Positions 17,598-26,142 of a DNA stretch of 64,000 nucleotides are shown here, one piece after another; the stretch's first letter is position 1, and every line of letters begins with the position of its first letter. The translations under genes were made by a program, and so were the position numbers. The DNA is from Chitinophaga jiangningensis (GTDB lineage Bacteria > Bacteroidota > Bacteroidia > Chitinophagales > Chitinophagaceae). The notes below the pieces were generated by a model. That model searched no databases and was not told the DNA's origin. It saw only the letters and a list, made by a program, of their open reading frames with translations. The DNA lies in assembly GCF_900142605.1 (NCBI RefSeq), contig NZ_FRBL01000006.1, forward strand, positions 186,001 through 250,000, in the 5' to 3' direction.

Positions 17598-18485
17598 CTA
17601 CCTCGAGCTATCCAACAGTGCTTTCACACCTACGTTAACTTGAAATAACCTACTTGCTCCTTTATCGTCATCAGCCACGAGGTGTAATATCCAACTGTTG
17701 TCAGTGATGCTTGAAATACACACTCCTTCAACTTTTTCACCCTTGAACGCGGCATCAACATCTGACAAATTAACAATCCCATCCAGTGATATCTCCTTAT
17801 CATTTAGTTTCCGACTGATGTTATTTACCCAGGCGAAATAGCTGTCACCAATTGCGCCATCATCATAGGCATTACTGGTAGCCTCGCTTGAAAGAATGAC
17901 AAATAGGATGTCTTCTTTTTCAGCATAGCACAATTCAGACACGCCGGCAAAGCCTGGTAATGGGAGTTTAAGACTTATGATACGGATTGGTGCTGTTTCC
18001 TGTTGGGATATAAAATCTGTGCTGGTGATGATAAAATGATTAACCGGATTCGCTTCATTGCCACGATTGCTGAGTACTACATGATTTCCAATTACAGCTG
18101 CTCCTTCAATATTTATTTCCGTAATCTGGTGGAGGCGTTTTATAAAAGTAGAATAGGAACTTTTAAATGGTTGACTGTTGTTTAAGGGCAGGCTTACCGT
18201 TACCGCTATTTCACGTTCTTTGGTTGCGCCGGAGCCTAATGCTAAAAGTGTACCGTTAAGGATAACTGAGGTTTCCAGATCTGGCTTTTGTGCTTTGGGA
18301 ATGCGTTTCCCATCATAGTTAAACAGTTTTACGGCATTAACCTGGTTGTAATTACTATCCAGCACCAGGAGTTCATTTGCATCATCGCCAATAAGGTAGA
18401 GTAGGCCATCATGGTAATTGATGGAGGAGCCAGACGGGAAATGGCTTAGTAGCAGGGTTTTTAGTAAGGTGATGATAGTTTTCAT
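17598..18485 (-). CDS. Conserved hypothetical protein, beta-propeller-like
   Basis: 295 residues; not assigned to a named family. Repeated beta-rich units of the type LLYLIGDDANELLVLD, AVIGNHVVLSNRGNEAN and KVEGVCISSI look like blades that bind or read out, as in esterase/phytase-like propellers. The N-terminus is short and only weakly hydrophobic (IITLLKTLLLSHF), so export is uncertain. Its stop is two bases from the convergent ATP-grasp gene. It lies 10 bases downstream of the YbjQ-family gene and may be co-transcribed with it. Confidence 0.6.
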   Translation of the reverse strand: MKTIITLLKTLLLSHFPSGSSINYHDGLLYLIGDDANELLVLDSNYNQVNAVKLFNYDGKRIPKAQKPDLETSVILNGTLLALGSGATKEREIAVTVSLPLNNSQPFKSSYSTFIKRLHQITEINIEGAAVIGNHVVLSNRGNEANPVNHFIITSTDFISQQETAPIRIISLKLPLPGFAGVSELCYAEKEDILFVILSSEATSNAYDDGAIGDSYFAWVNNISRKLNDKEISLDGIVNLSDVDAAFKGEKVEGVCISSITDNSWILHLVADDDKGASRLFQVNVGVKALLDSSR

Positions 18486-18495
18486 CCAAAAAAAA

Positions 18496-19590
18496 CTAAG
18501 AGTTGAAGAAATTGGATATCAGTCCTATCTTTTCCTGGATTTGCTTTTCAGCTGTTTGCGGTTGCACATCTAACTGCTTAAAACCATATATGTTTTTTCC
18601 ACATTCACAATATGCATTCATCTCAGCTGTTTGACCGCAACCGCATATCCATACCTCTCTTTCTTTTGATAGTAGTTGTTTCTTTATTGTCCGTTTACCT
18701 TGCTCAGGGAAGGAGTTGCTTATCTTGTTACTAAGGTCTTTTAGTTTTTGTAAATCATCTTTATTGTAAGATTCTTTATCATAGGTCGCAAGTTTGACCC
18801 CTCTTTTTTGGATATCAAAGTCGGGGCTGGAAATCATGGTGTTTATAAGGTCATAATCAATTATATTAAGTGTCTTGGCAACATCCATTAGAGGAGGAAT
18901 AATTTTATGATTTTCTTCATGAAGTAAACTGCTACTTACCAGGCCATGTTGAATGTTTTTGGGCATACCATCAAGGTAGTGGATCAATAGTTTAATGAAT
19001 TCCGGAGTTTTTGCTTCAATAGAACGTTCATCGCTATCTATGCTTTCGGCCAATTTCTTTAGCAAATATGGATATAATTCGTGAATTTGGTGATTAGTAA
19101 TAAATTGCCAAGTATCTGCTCCCATTTTTAAATTGTCAGACATCGCATCCTTAAGAATGCTGTTCCTGATTTTTAATGTGTTCAGCGTTTCGAGATCTAC
19201 ATTCGCTTGCCTTTCAAAAGTTTTACCAGTAGCAAGATATTCATCAGGTCTATCTATAATTACTGCGGTTCCAATTGCTGTAATCATAAACATTGATTTA
19301 CCTTTTCCAGAAATTTCATCCATGTCTATCTTAAGGCCGATTACGCAATTTGCTCCAAGTTCATATGCCGCAGCCCTTATAAGCTCAGTGGCTTCATCAT
19401 AAAGGGATGTCAGTTGTCGCTGATAGTTGCGTGAACGGCCACCAAAAACATCTGTTAAACTAGCTATAAAATCACTAAAAATGTTTGTCCCAGCGACAAC
19501 ATGAGCAGTAATAGGCTTTAAGTACCGTTTAATCGTAATTCCTTCTAATGTTGAGGTTGTTGTTACTAAAATGTCTTTAGAGTTTCGCAT
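18496..19590 (-). CDS. YbjQ/UPF0145-family protein fused to a helical region and zinc-ribbon tail
   Basis: 364 residues, where typical YbjQ proteins have about 105. Residues 5-112 are the YbjQ (heavy-metal-binding-like) domain: TTTSTLEGITIKRYL, FGGRSRNYQ, AYELGANCVIGLKID, AIGTAVII. Residues 130-310 are charged and probably helical. The tail has C316-x-C318 and C328-x-C330 (ICGCGQ...YCECG), a zinc-ribbon-like set. Family function is not established; the pentameric fold has been proposed to bind metals. The fusion to a zinc ribbon suggests a protein- or RNA-interacting role (inference). Confidence 0.8.
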   Translation of the reverse strand: MRNSKDILVTTTSTLEGITIKRYLKPITAHVVAGTNIFSDFIASLTDVFGGRSRNYQRQLTSLYDEATELIRAAAYELGANCVIGLKIDMDEISGKGKSMFMITAIGTAVIIDRPDEYLATGKTFERQANVDLETLNTLKIRNSILKDAMSDNLKMGADTWQFITNHQIHELYPYLLKKLAESIDSDERSIEAKTPEFIKLLIHYLDGMPKNIQHGLVSSSLLHEENHKIIPPLMDVAKTLNIIDYDLINTMISSPDFDIQKRGVKLATYDKESYNKDDLQKLKDLSNKISNSFPEQGKRTIKKQLLSKEREVWICGCGQTAEMNAYCECGKNIYGFKQLDVQPQTAEKQIQEKIGLISNFFNS

Positions 19591-19703
19591 AATTATCGAG
19601 TCTGGACAAGGAGAAGTTAATCTATTGGTATGTTAGTATGTAATATAAGGGATTAATTTTATCCAATGCGTTATTCGTTGTATAACTATCAATGAAGTTT
19701 AGG

Positions 19704-20744
19704 TTAACTATTCCTCTCCTCCAATTCCAGCAGATATTTTTTTCTCCATAATCCACCGCCATACCCGGTCAATTTGCCATCCGATCCAATCACTCTGTGA
19801 CATGGAATTAAAAGTGATACCCGATTCATTCCATTCGCATTTGCCACGGCTCTCACGCTTTCCGGGCTGTCAATGGTGATGGCTTGTTCCCGATAGGATC
19901 TGGTTTGTCCGTATTCGATTGACTGTAGTGCTTTCCAAACTTTCTGCTGGAATGCAGTACCGGGAGTATGAAGCGGAACCGAAAATTCTTTTCTTTCTCC
20001 TTTAAAATATTCCCCCAGTTGCATTTGAAGTAATTCAAAATGCGGATTGTTCCCTTGAACAATGGTGGCATTCAGCAATTTTGCTATTGATTTTAATTCT
20101 GTTTCCAACATCTTTCTGTCGGTGAATTCCAATAAGCAAATACCCTCTTTGGTAGCACAGGCAATCATGGTTCCCAACGGTGTTTCTATGCGTGTCATGT
20201 CTATTATATGCTGTTCCTTTCCCCGTTTAGGTGACACGCCAAAAACACTTTTAAATGTATTGCCAAATCCGCTTAAAGACTCAAACCCGGCGTCGTATGC
20301 GGTATGTGTAACACTTTCGCCATTTTGGATTTTCTTAAACGCTGAGTTAATTCGGAACATGCGCTGATAGGCTTGGAACGTAATGCCATGGTTTTTTAAG
20401 AACCATCTGCGGATCTGACTAGGCTCAATCCCTTTTTGCCGGAGGTCGTAATCTTTAAATTTTATGGAGGGGTTTTCTGAGAGTTCATCGATGACCTGTT
20501 GGAATATAGCCGGAGTCTCATTTAAGGAAGCCAAGGGATTACAAACCTTACATGCCCTGTAGCCTTTTAAAATGCACTCTTTGGCTGTTTTTAAGAACTC
20601 TATATTTTCGATTTTAGGCTTCCGTGCAGTGCATGAAGGCCTGCAAAAGATGCCGGTTGTTTTGACTGCAGTAAAAAATTGACCTTCGAAGGAGGTGTCT
20701 TTTTCTACTATGGCTTTGTACATTATTTCAGTTGTTAAGTTCAT
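19704..20744 (-). CDS. ada: Ada: methylated-DNA repair protein and transcriptional regulator
   Basis: 346 residues with all Ada parts. The N-terminal zinc domain has C34, C38, C65 and C68 (GIFCRPSC, RACKVC); C34 corresponds to the methyl-phosphotriester acceptor. An AraC-type helix-turn-helix follows (about 90-180, GFESLSGFGNTFKSVFG). The C-terminal O6-alkylguanine methyltransferase has the active site IPCHRVIG. The protein repairs alkylated DNA irreversibly and, once methylated, activates alkylation-response genes. Another possible start is the ATG seven codons downstream, which gives a more typical N-terminus. No alkA/alkB partner is adjacent. Confidence 0.95.
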   Translation of the reverse strand: MNLTTEIMYKAIVEKDTSFEGQFFTAVKTTGIFCRPSCTARKPKIENIEFLKTAKECILKGYRACKVCNPLASLNETPAIFQQVIDELSENPSIKFKDYDLRQKGIEPSQIRRWFLKNHGITFQAYQRMFRINSAFKKIQNGESVTHTAYDAGFESLSGFGNTFKSVFGVSPKRGKEQHIIDMTRIETPLGTMIACATKEGICLLEFTDRKMLETELKSIAKLLNATIVQGNNPHFELLQMQLGEYFKGERKEFSVPLHTPGTAFQQKVWKALQSIEYGQTRSYREQAITIDSPESVRAVANANGMNRVSLLIPCHRVIGSDGKLTGYGGGLWRKKYLLELEERNS

Positions 20745-20990
20745 GATTGATCAAGAATGTATTAAATTATGATACTGATGTATATGCTAAACATCTGTAT
20801 TGCAAAAATACTCCTTGGACTCTTCTCTGTACAACCGAAAAATTGACAAGTATTTTAGAATATTTATTCTTATTAATTACAGAAATATTATTTATAATAT
20901 TAATACATATTGTATATGTAGTGTACTGTTTATTACAGAAGTGCGGATATACATACGAAAGAATCCGCTTTAAAAGGTATATTAGCAATA

Positions 20991-21680
20991 ATGAAATTAT
21001 TGACAGAAAGTGAATTGATCTGGTCTGCTGTTGTAGCCAATAACCGCATGAATCGCAAGCGGAAAGCGACTGGGGTAAATAGCTATGAAAAAGACTTAGG
21101 ATTCAATCCCGAAGCCTATCTCGATAATCTTTTAGAACAAGGAAGTGAAGTGAGTTGGCTGGACCTTTGTTGTGGAGAAGGTAATGCATTACTTCAATAC
21201 GCTTCAAAAGTAGCTTTAAATGACCAACAGAATGCGGTAAAGCTTACGGGAGTTGACTTAGTTGATCAATTTCAGACAATCCCATCTTTCGTGCATTGCC
21301 TGCACTTCGAAACACAATCGCTCGTTGCCTGGAGTTCCGATATGCAATACGACCTTATCACCAGTGTGCATGGTTTTCACTATGTCGGAGATAAGTTGAA
21401 GGCGCTTTTGGTCGCCCTTAAATCAATTAAAGAGTACGGAATGCTGATTGCCAATTTTGATCTGGATAGTATTAAAATTGATAATGCGGAGTCGTTCCGA
21501 TATTTTAAGAAACTGTTTAAGGAAAACAATATTGAATATAATGTCCGGAAAAGATTGCTTGTGTGCAAAGGCCCTCGGTATCTTGACTTCAGGTTAACTT
21601 ATAGAGGAGCAGATGATACTACCGGTCCTAATTACACAGGACAAGCAGCTGTTGATGCATACTACTCGTTCATACGTTAG
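20991..21680 (+). CDS. SAM-dependent methyltransferase of unknown substrate
   Basis: 229 residues. Motif I is WLDLCCGEGNALLQYA (about 56-71), motif II TGVDLVD, and LITSVHGFHYVGD follows as a methyltransferase-like segment. An upstream AT-rich 246-base gap separates it from ada, transcribed the other way. It is followed 20 bases later by a pentapeptide-repeat gene on the same strand. No substrate can be inferred. Confidence 0.8.
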   Translation: MKLLTESELIWSAVVANNRMNRKRKATGVNSYEKDLGFNPEAYLDNLLEQGSEVSWLDLCCGEGNALLQYASKVALNDQQNAVKLTGVDLVDQFQTIPSFVHCLHFETQSLVAWSSDMQYDLITSVHGFHYVGDKLKALLVALKSIKEYGMLIANFDLDSIKIDNAESFRYFKKLFKENNIEYNVRKRLLVCKGPRYLDFRLTYRGADDTTGPNYTGQAAVDAYYSFIR

Positions 21681-21700
21681 ATCACACTATTTTACAAATA

Positions 21701-22066
21701 ATGACACAAACAGCGTTCTTCGAATCCTACAATAATGGGCAACGTTATTTTGTTGATCTCTATTTTGAAGATATAGAGGGGTTTACTAACCGTGATTATA
21801 GTGGCTGTATCTTCGAAAGGTGCTTCCTCCACATAGATTGTTCAAATAGCAACTTCACAAATGCAAAGTTCATTGACTCTAACATTAAATGTCTGGACCT
21901 AAGCAATTGTAACCTTACTAATGCACTGATAAAGAATTGTTGTGTAGAATGTACCATTTTTGATCATGCAATCATCGAAGGATTCAAATTTGAAAATAAT
22001 GGCTACTATGGGGCTGTAGCAGAGCAGCGTCATTTTAAGGAGCATTTTTACAATCGTAAAAATTAG
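21701..22066 (+). CDS. Pentapeptide-repeat protein
   Basis: 121 residues. The middle shows A(D/N)LxX-type repeats: DYSGCIFERCFLHIDCSNSNF, then NAKFIDSNIKCLDLSNCNLTNALI (visible units NSNFT, NAKFI, NCNLT, NALIK), which would form a short right-handed beta-helix. It is likely cytoplasmic. Many small pentapeptide proteins have no known role; some mimic DNA and protect gyrase, but this one is too short to claim that. It is probably co-transcribed with the upstream methyltransferase. Confidence 0.8.
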   Translation: MTQTAFFESYNNGQRYFVDLYFEDIEGFTNRDYSGCIFERCFLHIDCSNSNFTNAKFIDSNIKCLDLSNCNLTNALIKNCCVECTIFDHAIIEGFKFENNGYYGAVAEQRHFKEHFYNRKN

Positions 22067-22360
22067 GATGCTATAGAATAGTAAGTTGTAAAAATGTGTC
22101 ACGTATTTTCGCTTATACACAGCTGTTGTCTTGAGCCTTTGTTAGTTCCAGCCAACTAATTGATAGCGGAGCTAGCAGAAGGGTGGAAATTTCTATCTTG
22201 TTTTGATATCACAGGCCTAAACTGCAAAAGAAAGATAATGTCTGGGAAAATGCTGGAAGAAACGTTAAGCAAAAAATTTTATCCTGTTAAAAAGGCAAAA
22301 TGACACAGAGTTGTAGCATATTGCTCAATAAAGCAGGATAAGTATTAGTATCGCCTTAGA

Positions 22361-22561
22361 TTATAGGGTAAGTAAAAACGCCTTTGTAGAGGCAATCATG
22401 AGGTCAATCTCAGTTGCCTCCTCTTTTTGAATGTATGCTAATACTTTGCTGTAACTTTCCATAGCAATTCTTTCGGGACTCTTTTTCCTGAATTTCAAAC
22501 GTAAAGTAACTCTACTCTTGTTTTTAATACGGCAGTAATCAGCGTTTTTCAGTTTTTCCAT
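22361..22561 (-). CDS. Small hypothetical protein (66 aa)
   Basis: Basic N-terminal half (RIKNKSRVTLRLKFRKKSPE) and a helical C-terminal half (VLAYIQKEEATEIDLMIA). Not recognised. It is the third of three small minus-strand genes between 22.3 and 23.2 kb. The 294 bases upstream of its stop toward the pentapeptide gene contain nothing I can identify. Confidence 0.4.
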   Translation of the reverse strand: MEKLKNADYCRIKNKSRVTLRLKFRKKSPERIAMESYSKVLAYIQKEEATEIDLMIASTKAFLLTL

Positions 22562-22633
22562 TAGTATTTAATTTGGTTTAGCAAGGTGCTAGAAAAGACG
22601 ATCTTTTGATTCTTCCTGCTGTTTTTAACCATC

Positions 22634-22900
22634 TTAAAGCCGGCCGGTTGCCTTTGTGAGCGAAAGACAGCTTTGTGCTGTCTTTCGTCCATTGTAGGGG
22701 TACCTGCCAATCTTGTATATAGCTGTATGTTTGTTCAACTGCAAAACGGTCAAATGTATGAGCGCGAAAATGGCTAACAAACGCCACAATTTAACCTCCC
22801 CTGTAAGCCATACTGTTTGAATTGCCAGATGAAAGTACAAGTCTATATTATACCAATAGGCAATTCCCGTCAGTGTAAACCAAATTGAAATTGAAATCAT
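22634..22900 (-). CDS. Small predicted membrane protein (88 aa)
   Basis: Two hydrophobic stretches lie at residues 1-30 (IWFTLTGIAYW) and 40-56 (LWRLLAIFALIHLTVLQL), with a polar, basic tail. It starts 10 bases after the 100-residue gene upstream, consistent with an operon. No family is recognised; an overlapping frame exists at 22578-22787, but this frame has the better start and spacing. Confidence 0.42.
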   Translation of the reverse strand: MISISIWFTLTGIAYWYNIDLYFHLAIQTVWLTGEVKLWRLLAIFALIHLTVLQLNKHTAIYKIGRYPYNGRKTAQSCLSLTKATGRL

Positions 22901-22910
22901 GGGTTAGGTG

Positions 22911-23213
22911 TTACTTGTTTAAAGATGCTTTGTTCTTCGTTGATCTAACAGCCCTGTTCCAGCTTTTTTTGTATACCTCAGCAAAAATAGCCTCTATCTT
23001 TTCCTTTTCGGCATTGCTGAGGGATGGTATGTAGGTATCTGTATCATCGTCCAGTACGTCTTTAAGCCTCATTTTTCGATAAAAAGTAGGAACGCTCCAT
23101 TTACATTCTTTGCAAACCTGTTCCCGGAATTCGACTGATTGCTGTGTGTAAACCTTATGTAAGGTTGCTAAGGTATTGGCGCGGGTTTTCCGCCGATTGG
23201 GTTTGTTAGTCAT
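22911..23213 (-). CDS. Small hypothetical protein with a helix-turn-helix-like centre (100 aa)
   Basis: Starts at ATG 23213 (MTNKPNRRKTRANTL). The middle, FREQVCKECKWSVPTFYRKMRLKD, can be read as a DNA-recognition helix pair (core CKWSVPTFYRKM), and the ends are very basic. Not recognised. It is the first gene of the small-gene trio, and its leader holds a structured, U-tailed element (23264-23338), so expression may be attenuated. Confidence 0.55.
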   Translation of the reverse strand: MTNKPNRRKTRANTLATLHKVYTQQSVEFREQVCKECKWSVPTFYRKMRLKDVLDDDTDTYIPSLSNAEKEKIEAIFAEVYKKSWNRAVRSTKNKASLNK

Positions 23214-23263
23214 TTGGTAAAATTTGAGGAAAGGAATTAACATTAATGTGGTGGGATAGGCAT

Positions 23264-23338
23264 AAAAAAGGTGCGGGTTAGTTCCTACCGTCCCGAAGGG
23301 CTACGACACCCTGACAACGAGATAAGAACGCCCACACC
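23264..23338 (-). ncRNA. Candidate structured RNA or attenuator upstream of the small-gene trio
   Basis: On the minus strand GGTGTGGG pairs with CCCGCACC over 75 bases (one mismatch), GTTC pairs with GAAC inside it, an inner CCC-TTC-GGG hairpin caps the centre, and the closing stem is followed by six U. This is the form of a terminator or attenuator with an elaborate loop. It lies 50 bases upstream of the ATG at 23213. It may be the 3' end of a small RNA or a leader that controls the genes downstream. I do not recognise it as a known family. Confidence 0.45.
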
Positions 23339-23523
23339 AATATGGTATAGGCGATTTACCTTATTCTCCCATTGTCTTGAAAGGTCGTAGTTTTCGGTGA
23401 CGAGAGCAAAGCAAACACGCTTAATAATTCCTTATGTGCCTGCGAAAATACAATTTTGGTTTTACGATGTATCGTCTGAGTACATGAGAATTTGTTTTTT
23501 AAAATTTTTCAACAGTAATAAAG

Positions 23524-23573
23524 ATACGTAAAACTTATTATAACGTAAGTATTACGTATTTTATAATACGTAA
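23524..23573. promoter_or_regulatory. Cluster of TACGTA-type operator sites for the XRE regulator
   Basis: The clearest site is the perfect palindrome TTACGTATT-TTAT-AATACGTAA at 23552-23573. Two further half-site-like units occur upstream (ATACGTAA at 23524-23531 and TAACGTAAG at 23540-23548). They lie 95-145 bases before the XRE gene, fitting autoregulation. Confidence 0.55.
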
Positions 23574-23668
23574 AAATCAATTATAATAACTATAACTTAT
23601 TGAATGATAAGTAATTGTGCTTGCTGAAATTGCATTTTCTCCTAAATTTGATAGAAATCTTATCAGAT

Positions 23669-23887
23669 ATGGCAGAAAAGCTGAAAATAAACAGGATTAA
23701 AGCCGTACTGGCTGAGAAGGATATAATGCACAAGGATTTGGCGGCTATGGTAGGGAAAACGCCTAGTGCTATTACGAGGATATGCAATAATGATTTTCAA
23801 CCAACGCTAAAGCTGTTGAGGGATATAGCGATAGCGTTGGATGTAAGTATATGTGAGTTGCTAGTTGATCCACGTAAGGAAAAGTAG
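23669..23887 (+). CDS. XRE-family helix-turn-helix regulator (72 aa)
   Basis: Minimal Cro/C1-type regulator. Residues 8-62 form the five-helix domain; the HTH is KDLAAMVGKTPSAITRI (about 22-38), followed by PTLKLLRDIAIALDVSICELL. The ATG at 23669 starts the domain neatly; a longer frame reading would add a hydrophobic unconserved stretch. It is convergent with the AIPR gene (46-base gap) and is probably its regulator, since XRE proteins commonly control defence genes. Confidence 0.88.
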   Translation: MAEKLKINRIKAVLAEKDIMHKDLAAMVGKTPSAITRICNNDFQPTLKLLRDIAIALDVSICELLVDPRKEK

Positions 23888-23932
23888 ACCAGATTTAGCT
23901 TAACAATGTGAGGATTTATTTTTTATAGCTAA

Positions 23933-25759
23933 TCATTTTTGTTCAATATATGCATCGACAGTAGGTCGCAAGAAATCTTTATCAAAATTTCGAGACTTAA
24001 AAAGAGTGTTAGCGGCTTTACCAGTCTTTGTGTAACTATCAATTGCATCTTGAAAAATTAATTTCGCTTTTTCATAATAATTATTCAAAGATTCTTCATC
24101 ATTTAGCTTGGCTAATAACCAAGCTTTTCTTTTTGTAAATTCATTTTTTCTAGCGGGGCTTTCTATATTAAGAATCCCTGTCAGAGGTTTTTGCATTACT
24201 TTTCCGCCATCAACTATTTCCGCATCAGAAAAGAGTAACGAACTCATAATATGTAAAAAGATAAACCCTCCTTTTGATATTTGCTCTTTTTTGTCCGATG
24301 GATAGTCATTATTGCGAAGGTCTGAGTTTTTTAGACTCCAAATTTTTTGGTATAAAACTGTTGAAAATTTATACAAATCGAAATCTGCCTTATCATTAAA
24401 AATTGAATTGTACTTGGTTGCTGAATCAAATAAAGTAGTTGTGTCGTTGGCGGCTACTACAGCTTCTTTATTAACAACAGTGTGCATTATTTGAGCCATT
24501 TTAAGTAATCCAATTACTTTATTACCTGTGAAGCCCTGTCTTTTATAATAATTATCTCTTCTTTCGTAAAATATTCCAACTTCCTTAAGATGTTTTTCTA
24601 TATTACGCTGAATGTTGTCATTGGCTTTTAAGCTAGCAGACTTCACTGGGTTCTGCGAATTGGTAGCACTAATAATATCTCCTTGAGTGTCAATATTATT
24701 AGTCTGTACGATTTTTACAAAAACCTTGAGAGTAGAAGGAAGGCTTTGCTTATTGGCTTTGTTGTACGCATCGTTTAAACAATGAATAGTTTGACAACCA
24801 TTAACTATTTGTGGATTTACAATGGTATATTCCTTAGCGTCAAGGACTTTGATCGATTCCCCTATAATAGTCAGTCCATTATTCATTGCCCAAAAGTTCG
24901 CAGCCTTAATTGGGTCTAGTGCTGTATCAATTATTGAGGAATTAATTCTTGTATTTTCACCTAAGAAAAATCTAACATTCCCTTCGGTTAAATGGCTTTT
25001 AAAATTACCTTCATTGTCAATAAGGGACTGCATTAGTTCATTGCCATTGACGAATCCGGTATACCCTGATGTAGGGCTATTTTTCTCCGAAATGTTTAAA
25101 GGTTGGGATTCAAAAATGATGTTAAGTTCTTCATCTCGTCTGCCGCTTAAATCAATTAGTTTCTGTGCACCCCAGTATTCAAATTCAAATGGAATTTTAG
25201 TTGGAAGATTCTTTAAATCCTTTTCAAGGAGTTTTATTTTTTCAGATACTTTAACTTCGGCAGTAGCAGTTACATAATATACCTCGCAAGAAAATTTTGC
25301 ATTTTCAAGACGGGCTCTTCTAAAAATCTTCCGTAATAAATCAGCCATTTCAATTATTTCTTGATTGGCTCCAATATTCTGAAGTTCTGATAACTCTAGT
25401 TCTAAATTAAATATCTCCTTGATGCCTTCAACCATTTTGCGAAAACCATCAGTAGAAATACCGTCTTCTTTTTTTGTTTGAAAAAACTTTACCTTAATTG
25501 TACTATCACTTGTTATTGGGTGATCTTCATCCTTAACTATTACCCCATTACAAAATATATAGCAGTGATCGATTCCTTCATCGCCTCCGTCTCCCATTAT
25601 ACCATCCAGTAAGTCATCAAATTCTAGACCGTTTAAGATTTTAAAATTTGCGAAAGAAGCAACAGCTATTTCGAATCTATTTTTTTGTGAAGTTGATAAT
25701 TCAGGGTTATTGCTAAAGAGCTTAGTTATTTGGTCTTCTAGTAATACTTTTAAACTCAT
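23933..25759 (-). CDS. AIPR-family protein (abortive phage resistance)
   Basis: 608 residues. The N-terminal part has GDGGDEGIDHCYIF (D60, E61, D64) followed by IKVKFFQTKKEDG (Q94, K96), the layout of a restriction-endonuclease-like (PD-D/E-x-K) core. The middle and C-terminal parts, including YTIVNPQIVNGCQTIHCL (core NPQIVNGCQT) and ISATNSQNPVK, are the signature of the AIPR (PF10592) family. Family knowledge: AIPR proteins occur in abortive-infection and restriction-linked defence loci. Here the gene stands alone with an XRE regulator. Base composition is AT-richer than the neighbouring housekeeping genes, which suggests acquisition (inference). Confidence 0.88.
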   Translation of the reverse strand: MSLKVLLEDQITKLFSNNPELSTSQKNRFEIAVASFANFKILNGLEFDDLLDGIMGDGGDEGIDHCYIFCNGVIVKDEDHPITSDSTIKVKFFQTKKEDGISTDGFRKMVEGIKEIFNLELELSELQNIGANQEIIEMADLLRKIFRRARLENAKFSCEVYYVTATAEVKVSEKIKLLEKDLKNLPTKIPFEFEYWGAQKLIDLSGRRDEELNIIFESQPLNISEKNSPTSGYTGFVNGNELMQSLIDNEGNFKSHLTEGNVRFFLGENTRINSSIIDTALDPIKAANFWAMNNGLTIIGESIKVLDAKEYTIVNPQIVNGCQTIHCLNDAYNKANKQSLPSTLKVFVKIVQTNNIDTQGDIISATNSQNPVKSASLKANDNIQRNIEKHLKEVGIFYERRDNYYKRQGFTGNKVIGLLKMAQIMHTVVNKEAVVAANDTTTLFDSATKYNSIFNDKADFDLYKFSTVLYQKIWSLKNSDLRNNDYPSDKKEQISKGGFIFLHIMSSLLFSDAEIVDGGKVMQKPLTGILNIESPARKNEFTKRKAWLLAKLNDEESLNNYYEKAKLIFQDAIDSYTKTGKAANTLFKSRNFDKDFLRPTVDAYIEQK

Positions 25760-25821
25760 ACTTGCCTTTTTGAAATTTATAGTACTGAAATTAATATTCG
25801 TTGACCGATCGTAATTTTACT

Positions 25822-25847
25822 TATGATAGATAGAGTATCATACGTTA
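25822..25847. promoter_or_regulatory. Inverted repeat and XRE-like half-site upstream of the AIPR gene
   Basis: TATGATA and TATCATA form an inverted repeat with a seven-base spacer, and its right arm runs into ATACGTTA, close to the AATACGTAA half of the XRE operator. It lies 63-88 bases before the AIPR start. Confidence 0.4.
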
Positions 25848-25895
25848 TTGACAAAGGGTAAATATTTTGACCACCAAATCGACCACCACGCCCAA

Positions 25896-25939
25896 ACGAA
25901 AAAAACCGCAAACTCTTTATAATAAAGCGTTTGCGGTTT
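25896..25939 (-). terminator. Terminator downstream of tRNA-Met
   Basis: AAACCGCAAAC and GTTTGCGGTTT form an 11-bp stem, with an inner CTTTAT/ATAAAG extension and a run of T on the minus strand. It begins 11 bases after the tRNA 3' end. Confidence 0.85.
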
Positions 25940-25949
25940 AGATTATCTG

Positions 25950-26023
25950 TAGCGAGATCGGGAGTTGAACCCGAGACCTTTGGGTTATGAATCCAACGCT
26001 CTAACCACCTGAGCTACCTCGCC
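25950..26023 (-). tRNA. tRNA-Met (CAT)
   Basis: 74 bases fold as a cloverleaf. The acceptor strand GGCGAGG pairs with TCTCGCT (G-U at both ends), the D arm is GCTC-AGGTGGTTA-GAGC, the anticodon loop is TTCATAA with CAT, and the T arm is TCGGG-TTCAACT-CCCGA, with discriminator A. The anticodon stem has one A-C mismatch next to the loop. CCA is not encoded. The start G1 pairs with U72, unlike the typical initiator mismatch C1-A72, so this is probably the elongator, or an Ile-CAU species after lysidine modification. The gene marks the right edge of the XRE-AIPR segment. Confidence 0.93.
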
Positions 26024-26075
26024 AAATCGTTTTGTATTTCAGCAACCATGGCTGCTTTCCCTCAAAACGGGAGTG

Positions 26076-26108
26076 CAAAGATAACGGCTATTAAATGAAA
26101 AATCAAAA
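26076..26108 (-). promoter_or_regulatory. Promoter of tRNA-Met
   Basis: On the minus strand TTTTG (26104-26108), 20 bases, then TATCTTTG (26076-26083): an exact Bacteroidota housekeeping promoter about 53 bases before the tRNA. Confidence 0.7.
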
Positions 26109-26142
26109 TGTATTTTCAACTTTTTTGAAAAAAAATTTCCTG

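Noticed and set aside
20747..21013. Plus-strand hydrophobic frame of 88 codons overlapping the methyltransferase start
   Set aside because: AT-rich promoter region gives Leu/Ile codons by chance; the frame overlaps a real start and shows no family features.
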